Assembly (NCBI RefSeq): GCF_013030985.1
Contig: NZ_WPYP01000011.1
Span: 62,001 to 126,000 of the forward strand
Length of the DNA: 64,000 nt
Source of the DNA: Ruegeria arenilitoris
Lineage (GTDB): Bacteria; Pseudomonadota; Alphaproteobacteria; Rhodobacterales; Rhodobacteraceae
Direction of reading: 5' to 3'
This document shows positions 53,204 to 61,520 of this stretch, piece after piece; the stretch's first letter is position 1; the number at the start of each line of letters is the position of its first letter. A model generated the notes under the pieces. The model did no database searches, was not told the DNA's origin, and was given only the letters and a program-made list of their open reading frames with translations. Position numbers and translations under genes: made by a program.

Positions 53204-54014
53204 ACCCGTCGGACGAGATGAATTTCGCACCCGAACTGGACTTGCCGGACCCCACCTGCAACCGCCGGATCGCGGCCTTGGGTTTGGGTGCATCGCGGCG
53301 CAGATCGGCTTTGAGTTCCGAAATGATTCCAACCAGTTCCATTCCGAACCCGACCTTTTGCCGCCCGTCGGTTCCGACTGCGGAAACGACCGACAGGATC
53401 TGCCAGCGCGGGCCGTTCTGGGCCAGCAGCGCCGAACCGGACGAGCCAAAGGTAATGTCGCAGTTGAAGGTGATCAGACCCTGCCGCCGTTGCAGAATAC
53501 GGCAGGACCGCTCGCGGGTGATCGCCTCGGACCGGCCGCGCCCGTATGAGGCAAGGCTGACCTCTTTTCCTGCCACGCCGCCGTTGAACAGCACAAAGGG
53601 GTCAGCGACGGAATAAGGAATGGGCTGTTCCAACCGCATCAGGGCAACATCTGCCCGAACGGACGCGGCTGAAAGCTCGGGGTGTTTGAGGTAATCCGGA
53701 TGCACCGCGATCTGGACAACTTTGCGGTCGGCCAGCGATTTGCCATAGCTCAGCCCGGCCCGAAAGGTCACCTCGCCCGGGGCATAGGATTGGCCCGTTT
53801 TCTTGTCGATCGCGCAATGGGCAGCGGTCAGAACCAGATCCTGCGCAATCAGCGTGCCCGTGCAGAAGCCCCGCTTGCCAATGTCCAGACGACCGATGGC
53901 TTCCCAGCCGAACAGGTCCTCGCGGTCGGTCAGTTCACGCTTGCTGCTTTGAGCATGGGACATGGTGGCAAAAAGCGACAGACCCAGAAAGGCCGCCAGC
54001 AGGAATCGTGTCAT
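53199..54014 (-). CDS. Secreted trypsin-like serine protease (copy 2)
   Basis: The 271 residues have a signal peptide (ending SHAQ). The S1 triad is complete: His66 (LTAAHC), Asp122 (RADVALM) and Ser192 in FGSSGSA, a variant of GDSGG. The enzyme would be periplasmic or secreted. It is a tandem paralogue of the next gene and overlaps it by 4 nt. The C-terminal tail is basic and Ser-rich. Confidence 0.9.
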   Translation of the reverse strand: MTRFLLAAFLGLSLFATMSHAQSSKRELTDREDLFGWEAIGRLDIGKRGFCTGTLIAQDLVLTAAHCAIDKKTGQSYAPGEVTFRAGLSYGKSLADRKVVQIAVHPDYLKHPELSAASVRADVALMRLEQPIPYSVADPFVLFNGGVAGKEVSLASYGRGRSEAITRERSCRILQRRQGLITFNCDITFGSSGSALLAQNGPRWQILSVVSAVGTDGRQKVGFGMELVGIISELKADLRRDAPKPKAAIRRLQVGSGKSSSGAKFISSDGS

Positions 54015-54802
54015 GGTTTGATGAACCTCGCGCCAATGTTCCTGTTGCGCCCCCCATTGGGTGTGGCGGCAAGAAATCCGCGACCGGCCAACAATTCGGC
54101 CTGCAACAGGGGCAATGACCCCTCGACCGCTGTGCCGACCGCGACCCGCTGGCCGTTGAACTCCGCCTTTGCGGCCACTACCGACACGATGCGCGGGCGG
54201 TCGCCGTCAAAGGAAAATACCGGCGCACCGGATGAGCCGAACTCGACATCGCAGGACATCACCAGAACCTCGGACTGACGGGTCATGACCGAACAGACCT
54301 CTTGCAGTGACGGGGCCTCGGCCCGGTCCCGCGCATAGGAAACCACCCCCACCTCGGCCCCCCGGCGCGGCCTGTCGCCGGTTTCAAAGGGAATCACGGT
54401 GGTATTGCGTATTGGTTGCCACAGCTCGATCAGGGCGATGTCATTGCCCAGCCGCGCCGTCGGGGTTTCGCGGCTGTAGCGGTAATCCGGATGAATCACC
54501 GCCTGCCGCGCCGCTCGGTAGGCCGAGGCCCGGCCCAGACGCCACGCGGCCAGAAACTCGACCTCGGACAAATCGACCCGCTGGCCCGTCGCCTTGTCAA
54601 ACAGGCAATGAGCGGCGGTCAGAACCAAAGTTGGTGAGATCAGCGTTCCGGTGCAGAATCCTGCACCGTTGATGTCCAGCCGACCCACAGCCATCCACGC
54701 CCGCCCGGCATCGGTGGTGTCCAGGCTTTTCAGCCCGCTGTCCTGCGCCATGGCGGCCATCGGCATCAATGCCAGCGCGATTGCCCTGATCCAGTTTCGC
54801 AA
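54011..54802 (-). CDS. Secreted trypsin-like serine protease (copy 1)
   Basis: The 263 residues have a signal peptide (ending AMAQ) and the triad His65 (LTAAHC), Asp121 (GNDIALIEL) and Ser191 (FGSSGAP). The layout matches the downstream copy throughout (VGRLDI...GFCTGTLI, DKATGQ, FGSSG), so the pair arose by tandem duplication with later divergence. First gene of the two-gene unit. Confidence 0.9.
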   Translation of the reverse strand: MRNWIRAIALALMPMAAMAQDSGLKSLDTTDAGRAWMAVGRLDINGAGFCTGTLISPTLVLTAAHCLFDKATGQRVDLSEVEFLAAWRLGRASAYRAARQAVIHPDYRYSRETPTARLGNDIALIELWQPIRNTTVIPFETGDRPRRGAEVGVVSYARDRAEAPSLQEVCSVMTRQSEVLVMSCDVEFGSSGAPVFSFDGDRPRIVSVVAAKAEFNGQRVAVGTAVEGSLPLLQAELLAGRGFLAATPNGGRNRNIGARFIKP

Positions 54803-54920
54803 GCGGTTCTCCGGCGTTGCTGTTGGGTTACCTTCCTACGGACCCGGTGGGGCGAAAATAGGGCGGCAACGCCGGATGCGGTTTCCCCCGGAACCTGATG
54901 CACCGCTGCATCATTGACGT

Positions 54921-56237
54921 CTACCTGAGGATCGGAACCTCAGGTGCACGGTCACCTTGCAGGGTCCTCGGTTCGGGACCACCGGTGGCCCAGTCCAACA
55001 GTTCGACCGTGTGCAGAACCGGAACATCCGTTCCCGAACCGATCTGCATCATGCAGCCAATATTGCCAGCAGCGATCACATCAGGATTTTTCGCCTCAAG
55101 CGTTCTGACCTTGCGCTGCTTTAACTGGCCCGAAATTTCAGGCTGCATCAGGTTATACGTTCCCGCGCTGCCACAGCACAGATGGCTGTCTGCAGGCTCT
55201 AACACGGCAAAACCGGCCCTTTTTAACAGGTCCTTGGGATGGGACTTGACCTTTTGCCCGTGCTGCAGGGAACAGGCTGCGTGATAGGCGACGGTCAAGC
55301 CCTTGTCGGTGCCTTCGGGCAGGTCCAACTGCACCAGAAGCTCGCTGATATCCATTGCAATGCGCGACACCTGCGCCGCGTCCTCGGCCAGAGGATCATT
55401 GCGAAACATATGCCCGTAATCCTTGACGGTGGTGCCGCAACCCGAGGTGTTGATAACGATGGCGTCCAGACCGCCATTATCCATCTCGGCTATCCAGGCT
55501 CTGATATTGGCTTTTGCCGCTTTGTGGCTGTCTTTCACTTTGCCCATGTGATGGGTCAGCGCGCCGCAGCACCCGGCGCCTTCGGCCACCACGACCTCGC
55601 ATCCCAGCCGCGTCAGCAGGCGGATCGTTGCGTCGTTGATATCGGTGTTCAGCGCCTTTTGCGCGCATCCCGTCATCAGCACCACCCGTTTGATACGCGA
55701 CCCCTTCGGCGCAAAACTCTGCGGGTCGTCATTGCGACTGACCGGAGGAATATGCTTCGGCGCCATGTCCAGCATCGCCCGCAGCCGGGCATCCGGCATC
55801 AGGAAGCGAAACGGGCGACCCAGCTTGGCTCCGATCAGCGCCCAGCGGAACCGCATCGGATAGGGCAGGATCTGCGCCAGCACCCAGCGCAAGACGCGAT
55901 CCGTCAGGGGGCGTTTGTAGTTGGCCTCGATATATTCCCGCGCATGGTCGACCAGATGCATGTAATGCACGCCCGAAGGACAGGTCGTCATGCAGGCCAG
56001 ACAGGACAGGCAGCGGTCGACGTGCTTGACGGTTTTTTCATCCGGCACACGCTCGTTTTCCAACATGTCCTTGATCAGGTAGATACGCCCGCGCGGGCTG
56101 TCGAGTTCATCCCCCAACACTTGGTAAGTCGGACACGTGGCGGTGCAGAACCCGCAATGCACACAGCTGCGCAATATCTCGTTCGAGCGCTGGATTGCCG
56201 GGTCTTGCAGTTGTTTGTCGGTGAACGTCGTCTGCAT
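54921..56237 (-). CDS. glcF: Glycolate oxidase iron-sulfur subunit
   Basis: The 438 residues carry two 4Fe-4S motifs, C25-x2-C28-x2-C31-x3-C35 and C76-x2-C79-x2-C82-x3-C86, then two CCG-type domains (GAGCCGALTHHMGK, SHLCCGSAGTYNL). It passes electrons from GlcD/GlcE flavins to the quinone pool. Last gene of glcDEF, 4 nt after glcE. Confidence 0.97.
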   Translation of the reverse strand: MQTTFTDKQLQDPAIQRSNEILRSCVHCGFCTATCPTYQVLGDELDSPRGRIYLIKDMLENERVPDEKTVKHVDRCLSCLACMTTCPSGVHYMHLVDHAREYIEANYKRPLTDRVLRWVLAQILPYPMRFRWALIGAKLGRPFRFLMPDARLRAMLDMAPKHIPPVSRNDDPQSFAPKGSRIKRVVLMTGCAQKALNTDINDATIRLLTRLGCEVVVAEGAGCCGALTHHMGKVKDSHKAAKANIRAWIAEMDNGGLDAIVINTSGCGTTVKDYGHMFRNDPLAEDAAQVSRIAMDISELLVQLDLPEGTDKGLTVAYHAACSLQHGQKVKSHPKDLLKRAGFAVLEPADSHLCCGSAGTYNLMQPEISGQLKQRKVRTLEAKNPDVIAAGNIGCMMQIGSGTDVPVLHTVELLDWATGGPEPRTLQGDRAPEVPILR

Positions 56238-56241
56238 CGGC

Positions 56242-57342
56242 TTACCCCATCAGCCCGGGATTGAACACACCGCGGGGATCGAAACGTGCTCGTAACCCCC
56301 GTGTTAGAGCCTGAACGCCAGTGGGTTCAGGTTGAAACCGGTCCAAGGTCTCGGCAGTTTTTGCGTCTGCTCGCACCAACGTCGCGTGACCTTCGAATGC
56401 GCCCAACCGAGCACGCAGATCGGTGCCCTCGGGAACGCGTGCCCAGATCAGACCACCGCCCCAATCCAGCAGAATCTGATCCGCCTCAAGACGGGTCACA
56501 ACATCTGGCGCATCAGTTGGTTTGACCGAAATCCGCCAGACATCGCCTTCCTGCCCGTGAAACGGCATGACATCGCGCAGACCCTGCCACAGTTCGGTGG
56601 GGTCCGGGATATCGGTGATCTCGCCAATCAGCGAAAGCGTGGATTTCAACTGTTCTGTCCGGTAGGTCACCGAGTCCGAGAACCCCTCAACCCGCAACAG
56701 CGCCTGCCCATTCTGTGGATCATAGGCGGCCCCGCTGACTTCGAACGGGGATTTCAGCGCGGCAGACAAGGCCTGTATCGCATCCCCGGCACTCGCGACG
56801 TGAACGGCATTGGTTGCAACGGCCTCGGGCTTGGGCAGCACCTTCAGCGACACCTCGGTCAGAACCCCAAGCGTGCCCCACGACCCGGCCATCAGCTTGA
56901 CCAGATCGTAGCCGGTCACGTTCTTCATTACCCGGCCGCCATTCTTGATCACCTGTCCCATGCCGTCGACATAACGCACGCCCAGCAGGAAATCGCGGCA
57001 CGCCCCGGCCTGAATACGGCGCGGGCCCGAGATATTGGCGGCCACAACACCGCCAATGGTCGGCGTCCCGCTGGTGCCCAGCAGCCCGCGATGATCCATC
57101 GGCTCAAAGGCCAGTTGCTGCCCTTCCGCCGCCAAAGCGGCCTCGATATCGGCCACCGGCGTGCCCGCTTGCGCCACCAGCGTCAGCGCGCCAGGCTCAT
57201 AGAGGGTAATCCCGCTCAGCCCCGCGGTCTCAAGCACCGCCTCCGGCCCGCCCACCCCGCGTGTACCGCCGCCGACAATCCGAACCGGCTCCGTCAGCCC
57301 GGCCACCATTTCGGCCAGTTCGGCCTCTGTCTCAGGTTTCAT
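56242..57342 (-). CDS. glcE: Glycolate oxidase FAD-binding subunit
   Basis: The 366 residues have the PCMH-type FAD-binding region (VGGGTRGVGGPE; GTPTIGGVVAANISGPRRIQAGACRDF) and the short GlcE-type C-terminal domain ending RARFDPRGVFNPGLMG. It works with GlcD and GlcF. Confidence 0.96.
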   Translation of the reverse strand: MKPETEAELAEMVAGLTEPVRIVGGGTRGVGGPEAVLETAGLSGITLYEPGALTLVAQAGTPVADIEAALAAEGQQLAFEPMDHRGLLGTSGTPTIGGVVAANISGPRRIQAGACRDFLLGVRYVDGMGQVIKNGGRVMKNVTGYDLVKLMAGSWGTLGVLTEVSLKVLPKPEAVATNAVHVASAGDAIQALSAALKSPFEVSGAAYDPQNGQALLRVEGFSDSVTYRTEQLKSTLSLIGEITDIPDPTELWQGLRDVMPFHGQEGDVWRISVKPTDAPDVVTRLEADQILLDWGGGLIWARVPEGTDLRARLGAFEGHATLVRADAKTAETLDRFQPEPTGVQALTRGLRARFDPRGVFNPGLMG

Positions 57343-57367
57343 CGCAAAACTTCTTTGTTAGAGCCTG

Positions 57368-58816
57368 TTATTCCGCAGCCACCCGCACTTCCCGACGGGA
57401 TTCGGACGCATCCAGAGGGAACACCTTGGCGGGGTTCAGCAGCCATTTGGGATCGAACACATCCTTGACGGCCATCTGCGCCTCAAGGTCTGCAGGCGCG
57501 TATTGATGGGACATCAGGTCTCGCTTTTCGATGCCCACACCATGCTCACCGGTCAAACAACCACCGACATCGACGCAGAGTTTCAGGATATCGGCCCCGA
57601 ACGCCTCGCATTTTTCCAGATCGCCGGGCTTGTTGGCATCGAACAGGATCAACGGGTGCATATTGCCGTCACCCGCATGGAACACGTTGCCCACGGGCAG
57701 GCCATATTCCGCGCTCAGTTCACCGATCCGGCGCAGAACTTCGGGCAACGACGACACCGGGATTGTTCCATCCAGACACATGTAGTCGTTCATCTGACCC
57801 ATCGCACCAAAGGCCGATTTGCGCCCCAGCCAGATCTTGGCGCTTTCCTCGGCCGACTGGCTTTCGCGCAGTTCTACCGGGTTGTGGCGTTTGGCGATCT
57901 CGATGATTTTCGACAACTGATCGTCGATCTCGGCTTCCGACCCTTCGACCTCGACAATCAGCAGCGCGTGGCAATCCGGATAACCCGCGTGGGCAAAATT
58001 CTCGCAGGCCTTGATGCAGAGCGTATCCATGAACTCGATCGCCACCGGTAGAATACCGGACTTTATGATATCAGACACGCATTGGCCCGCGACCTCATTA
58101 TCATCGAACCCCATCAGCACCGGCCGTGCGCCCTCGGGTTTGCGCAGGATGCGCAGCGTGGATTCGGTCACCACGCCCAACTGCCCTTCGGACCCACAGA
58201 TGACGCCCAGCAGGTCCAGCCCGCCCGCGTCCAGATGCGCGCCGCCGATCTCGACCACGCTGCCATCCATCATCACCATTTTCACGCCCAGCAGGTTGTT
58301 GGTGGTCACGCCGTATTTCAGGCAATGCGCCCCGCCCGAGTTCATCGCGATATTGCCGGCAATCGCGCAGGCCAGTTGCGAGGACGGATCGGGCGCGTAG
58401 AAAAAGTCTTCTTCCTCGACCGCGCCGGTCACGCTCAGGTTGGTGCGACCGGTTTGAACCCGGATGAAACGGTTGTCATAGTCCGTTTCCAGCACCTCAT
58501 TCATCCGGGCGACGCCCAGAATGACGCTATCCGCAGTGGGCAGCGCCCCACCCGCCAGCGAGGTACCCGAGCCGCGCGGCACCACCGGCACGCCTTCCTC
58601 ATGGCAGATGCGCAGCACGTCCGAGACCTCTTGCGTATCCGACGGCAGCACCGCCAGCATCGGCGGACAACGATAAGCGGTCAGCGCGTCACATTCATAG
58701 GCGCGGGTTTCAGCCGGGTCATGGATCACGGCATCCGCAGGCAACACCTGCAACAGGCGCGATAATACGGCCTGTTTACGCGCCAGGATTTCAGGGTTTG
58801 GCCTGGGCATTTCCAT
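57368..58816 (-). CDS. glcD: Glycolate oxidase catalytic subunit
   Basis: This FAD enzyme oxidises glycolate to glyoxylate. The 482 residues show the FAD motif VPRGSGTSLAGGALPTADSV, NSGGAHCLKYGVTTNNLLG and the C-terminal GGCLTGEHGVGIEKRDLM. GGAGG precedes the ATG. First gene of glcDEF, directly behind the promoter/operator at 58831-58867; no glcC or glcB in the window. Confidence 0.97.
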   Translation of the reverse strand: MEMPRPNPEILARKQAVLSRLLQVLPADAVIHDPAETRAYECDALTAYRCPPMLAVLPSDTQEVSDVLRICHEEGVPVVPRGSGTSLAGGALPTADSVILGVARMNEVLETDYDNRFIRVQTGRTNLSVTGAVEEEDFFYAPDPSSQLACAIAGNIAMNSGGAHCLKYGVTTNNLLGVKMVMMDGSVVEIGGAHLDAGGLDLLGVICGSEGQLGVVTESTLRILRKPEGARPVLMGFDDNEVAGQCVSDIIKSGILPVAIEFMDTLCIKACENFAHAGYPDCHALLIVEVEGSEAEIDDQLSKIIEIAKRHNPVELRESQSAEESAKIWLGRKSAFGAMGQMNDYMCLDGTIPVSSLPEVLRRIGELSAEYGLPVGNVFHAGDGNMHPLILFDANKPGDLEKCEAFGADILKLCVDVGGCLTGEHGVGIEKRDLMSHQYAPADLEAQMAVKDVFDPKWLLNPAKVFPLDASESRREVRVAAE

Positions 58817-58830
58817 TGCTGATCCTCCGT

Positions 58831-58867
58831 TTGGTAAAATAATATTACCAATTTACCTATCTGGCAA
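58831..58867 (-). promoter_or_regulatory. glcDEF promoter with overlapping palindromic operator
   Basis: On the minus strand TTGCCA (58862-58867), a 17-nt spacer and TATTAT (58839-58844). The inverted repeat TTGGTAA-N7-TTACCAA (58831-58851) covers the -10. TTGGT...ACCAA arms are typical for GntR/FCD regulators such as PdhR, so a GlcC-type regulator is likely. Confidence 0.65.
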
Positions 58868-58897
58868 GTTCTGATCTCTGGCCCTACTGTCGCCGAC

Positions 58898-59608
58898 ATG
58901 ACATGGATCGACCGCGCCCTATTATTCTCATCGCTGGATTATACTGCCGTGCTGCTGTTGGTGGGCGCGTGGCAGTGGATTGGCTGGCGGATCGAGCATC
59001 CCACGCCAAACCGGCAATCGGTCGCGATGATGATGGACGACTTCCGGCGCGCCTGGATGCACGAGATGGTCACGCGGCAACCCCGGATGTTCGACGCACA
59101 GGTCGTGGCGGCGATGCGGCAGGGCAGCACGTTCTTTGCCTCGACCACCATGATCGCCATCGGCGGTGGGCTGGCACTGTTGGGCAACACCGAACGGTTG
59201 GCGGGCGTCGCCAGTGATCTGGCCATCGGCAGCGCCCCGGCGATGGTGTGGGAAATCAAGATTCTGGTGGTGATCCTGTTCCTGGCCAACGCCTTCCTGA
59301 AATATGTCTGGGCGCATCGGCTGTTCGGCTATTGCGCGGTGCTGATGGCCGCCGTCCCGAACGATCCTGACGACCCGCAAGCCTATCCGCGCGCGGCGCA
59401 AGCGGCCGAGATTTGCGTCACCGCAGCGCGCAGTTTCAATCGCGGCCTGCGTGCCACCTATTTTGCGCTGGCCTCGCTGGCGTGGATACTGGGGCCGCTT
59501 GCCCTGATACTCGGGACGGTCATCACACTGGGCGTTCTGTATCGGCGCGAATTCGCATCCCATTCCCGGTCGGTGCTGTTGACCCTGCCGCCCAACACAG
59601 AGTCGTGA
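58898..59608 (+). CDS. DUF599-family membrane protein
   Basis: The 236 residues have about four membrane segments (YTAVLLLVGAWQWIGW, TFFASTTMIAIGGGLALL, EIKILVVILFLANAFLKYVW and two near the C-terminus) and the conserved NRQSVAMMMDDFRRAWMHEMVTR loop and SFNRGLRATYFALA. This matches DUF599, function unknown. It is divergent from glcD with 81 bp between them. Confidence 0.88.
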   Translation: MTWIDRALLFSSLDYTAVLLLVGAWQWIGWRIEHPTPNRQSVAMMMDDFRRAWMHEMVTRQPRMFDAQVVAAMRQGSTFFASTTMIAIGGGLALLGNTERLAGVASDLAIGSAPAMVWEIKILVVILFLANAFLKYVWAHRLFGYCAVLMAAVPNDPDDPQAYPRAAQAAEICVTAARSFNRGLRATYFALASLAWILGPLALILGTVITLGVLYRREFASHSRSVLLTLPPNTES

Positions 59609-59643
59609 TGACGTCGCCGCGCATCGCGCCTTAAGGTCGCCTT

Positions 59644-59991
59644 ATGCGATACCTGATTCTCAGCGCCGTTCTGGCCGCACCCGCCTTTGCCGATCCTGCT
59701 GTGATCGAGAATATCTCGACCCGGCAGAACGGCGATACATGGCGATTCGACGTGACGATCCGGCATCCGGACACCGGCTGGGATCACTACGCCGACGGGT
59801 GGCGTGTTCTGGACATGGACGGCAACGAACTGGGGATGCGTGTGCTGCACCACCCGCATGAGACCGAGCAACCCTTTACCCGTTCACTCAGTGGTGTCGT
59901 GATTCCCGAGGGCGCTACTCAAGTGCAGGTTCAGGCACGGTGCAATGTGGATGGCTGGAACGAAATCACCACGGTTGTTGATCTGAACTGA
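59644..59991 (+). CDS. Small periplasmic protein (115 aa), unknown
   Basis: A signal peptide (MRYLILSAVLAAPAFADP) precedes a beta-rich domain with WRFDVTIRHPDTGWDHYADGWRV and VLHHPHETEQPFTRSL, rich in His and Trp. Similar small proteins occur in roseobacters; no function known. 35 nt after DUF599. Confidence 0.8.
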   Translation: MRYLILSAVLAAPAFADPAVIENISTRQNGDTWRFDVTIRHPDTGWDHYADGWRVLDMDGNELGMRVLHHPHETEQPFTRSLSGVVIPEGATQVQVQARCNVDGWNEITTVVDLN

Positions 59992-59994
59992 GGG

Positions 59995-60480
59995 TCAGAA
60001 AACACCCAGACTCAGGCCTGCGGCCAAGGCGGCGCCGATTTCGCGACATTTTTCCAGCTGATCATCAGGGATGGTCTTTTCCGCCAGGATCGCCTTGGGC
60101 GATTGGGCGTGGGTGCAGATGATCAGGGGCGGTTGCACCTCTTTCAGCCGCCAGCCGGTGGCAATCCGGGCCATCTGGCGGGCCGCGTTTTCCCCATCAG
60201 ATCCGGCACAGACCATCTGGGCGTAAGGACGCCCTTCGATCTGACCCAGGACCGGATAGTAGCTGCGGTCGAAAAACTCTTTCATCAGACCCGAAATCGC
60301 CGCAAGATTCTCGGGCGCGCAAAAGATATAGCCATCGGCGCGCAGCAGATCGTCAGGTCCGGCCTGATCGGCGGGTTTCAGAATAGTCTCGGCTTCATCC
60401 CGTGCGGCCTCAGCCGCCGCTTCGGCCATCTGTCGGGCACCGCCGGTGCGCGAATGGTAAACGATTAAAAGCTGCGCCAT
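59995..60480 (-). CDS. Flavodoxin-like / NAD(P)H-dependent oxidoreductase-family protein
   Basis: The 161 residues start with the FMN phosphate-binding motif YHSRTGGARQMA and contain DGYIFCAPENLAAISGLMKEFFDR, as in flavodoxin-fold proteins. The redox partner is unknown. It lies directly after rlmH, 1 nt apart. Confidence 0.85.
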   Translation of the reverse strand: MAQLLIVYHSRTGGARQMAEAAAEAARDEAETILKPADQAGPDDLLRADGYIFCAPENLAAISGLMKEFFDRSYYPVLGQIEGRPYAQMVCAGSDGENAARQMARIATGWRLKEVQPPLIICTHAQSPKAILAEKTIPDDQLEKCREIGAALAAGLSLGVF

Positions 60481-60481
60481 G

Positions 60482-60952
60482 TCAGACCCGGTGATAGGGG
60501 CCGCCTGACAGGATGGTTGCGGCCCGATAGAGTTGCTCGGCCAGCATCACACGGACCAGCATATGGGGCCAGACCATCGACCCGAATGAGATGGAAAAAT
60601 CGGCCTCGGCCCGCAGATTAGGGTCTATTCCGTCCGCGCCGCCAATGATCAGCGCCAAATCCTGCCGCCCGGCGTCACGCCAACCACCCAGTTTCTTGGC
60701 GAATTCCGGCGAGGACATGACCCGCCCGCGCTCATCCAGCGTGCAGATCACGGCACCTTTGGGCAGCGCCTTGCGCAACAGCGTGGCCTCGGTCCCCATG
60801 CCGGCGTTTTTCTTGTCTTCGACCTCGATCACCCGCGCGGGACCAAGGCCTAAACTGCGGCCGGTCCGGTCAAATCGGGTCAGGTAATCGTCAAGCAGGG
60901 TCTTTTCCGGTCCGGCACGCAATCGCCCGACCGCACAAATGCTTATACGCAT
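60482..60952 (-). CDS. rlmH: 23S rRNA pseudouridine-1915 methyltransferase RlmH
   Basis: This SPOUT methyltransferase modifies helix 69 of 23S rRNA. The 156 residues have [26 protein letters not shown] and the C-terminal [23 protein letters not shown]...GGPYHR. It forms the classic rsfS-rlmH pair, 44 nt after rsfS. Confidence 0.97.
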   Translation of the reverse strand: MRISICAVGRLRAGPEKTLLDDYLTRFDRTGRSLGLGPARVIEVEDKKNAGMGTEATLLRKALPKGAVICTLDERGRVMSSPEFAKKLGGWRDAGRQDLALIIGGADGIDPNLRAEADFSISFGSMVWPHMLVRVMLAEQLYRAATILSGGPYHRV

Positions 60953-60996
60953 ATTTCTCTCGCCTCCGGTCTGTTATTGCAGACCGGGATGGCGCC

Positions 60997-61356
60997 TCAG
61001 TTGGCTGAGGCGCTGCCGCCCTGGGGCAGCCACATCTTTTCCAGCTGGTAGAATTCACGCACTTCGGGGCGGAAGATATGGACGATAACGTCGCCCGTAT
61101 CGATCAGCACCCAGTCGCCGGCATCCTTGCCTTCGACCTTCGAGGTGAAACCGAATTCCTGCTTGATGCGATCCGTCAGCTTTTCCGCCATGGCCGAGAC
61201 CTGACGGGTCGACCGACCCGAGGCAATCACCATGTGATCCGCAACCGAGGATTTGCCTTGCAGGTTGATCTGCACGACGTCTTCGGCCTTGTCATCGGAA
61301 AGTGAGGAAAGGATGCGTTCAAGCAGCTTGTCGCTGATTGACTGAGAGTGAGCCAT
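60997..61356 (-). CDS. rsfS: Ribosome silencing factor RsfS
   Basis: RsfS binds L14 and blocks subunit joining in starvation. The 119 residues run from ATG 61356, with GGAG about 10 nt upstream. Family motifs: KAEDVVQINLQGKSSVADHMVIASGRSTRQV and DAGDWVLIDTGDVIVHIF. The start shares a base with the stop of an 18-codon upstream ORF that has its own GGAGG. Confidence 0.95.
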   Translation of the reverse strand: MAHSQSISDKLLERILSSLSDDKAEDVVQINLQGKSSVADHMVIASGRSTRQVSAMAEKLTDRIKQEFGFTSKVEGKDAGDWVLIDTGDVIVHIFRPEVREFYQLEKMWLPQGGSASAN

Positions 61357-61412
61357 TACACCGGCTCCGTCATCGGCGGGCAAACCCGCCTGGGTATGTA
61401 GAGACAGGACAT
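61356..61412 (-). CDS. Upstream ORF/leader peptide coupled to rsfS (18 aa)
   Basis: ATG 61412 is preceded by GGAGG (61416-61420). The reading frame MSCLYIPRRVCPPMTEPV ends with TAA at 61356-61358, forming TAATG with the rsfS start. A GGCGGG/CCCGCC hairpin (61375-61390) lies within it. Translation of this ORF would melt the hairpin and deliver ribosomes to rsfS. It is not recognised as a known protein. Confidence 0.5.
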   Translation of the reverse strand: MSCLYIPRRVCPPMTEPV

Positions 61413-61520
61413 AGTCCTCCTTTGCTGCGCGCCGCCAAACCCCGGCGCAGGGGTACTAATAAGGTAACAAGGGGAATGCAACATTTCAATGAAAGGCCGC
61501 CGGGCGGGGCGCACGGGCGG

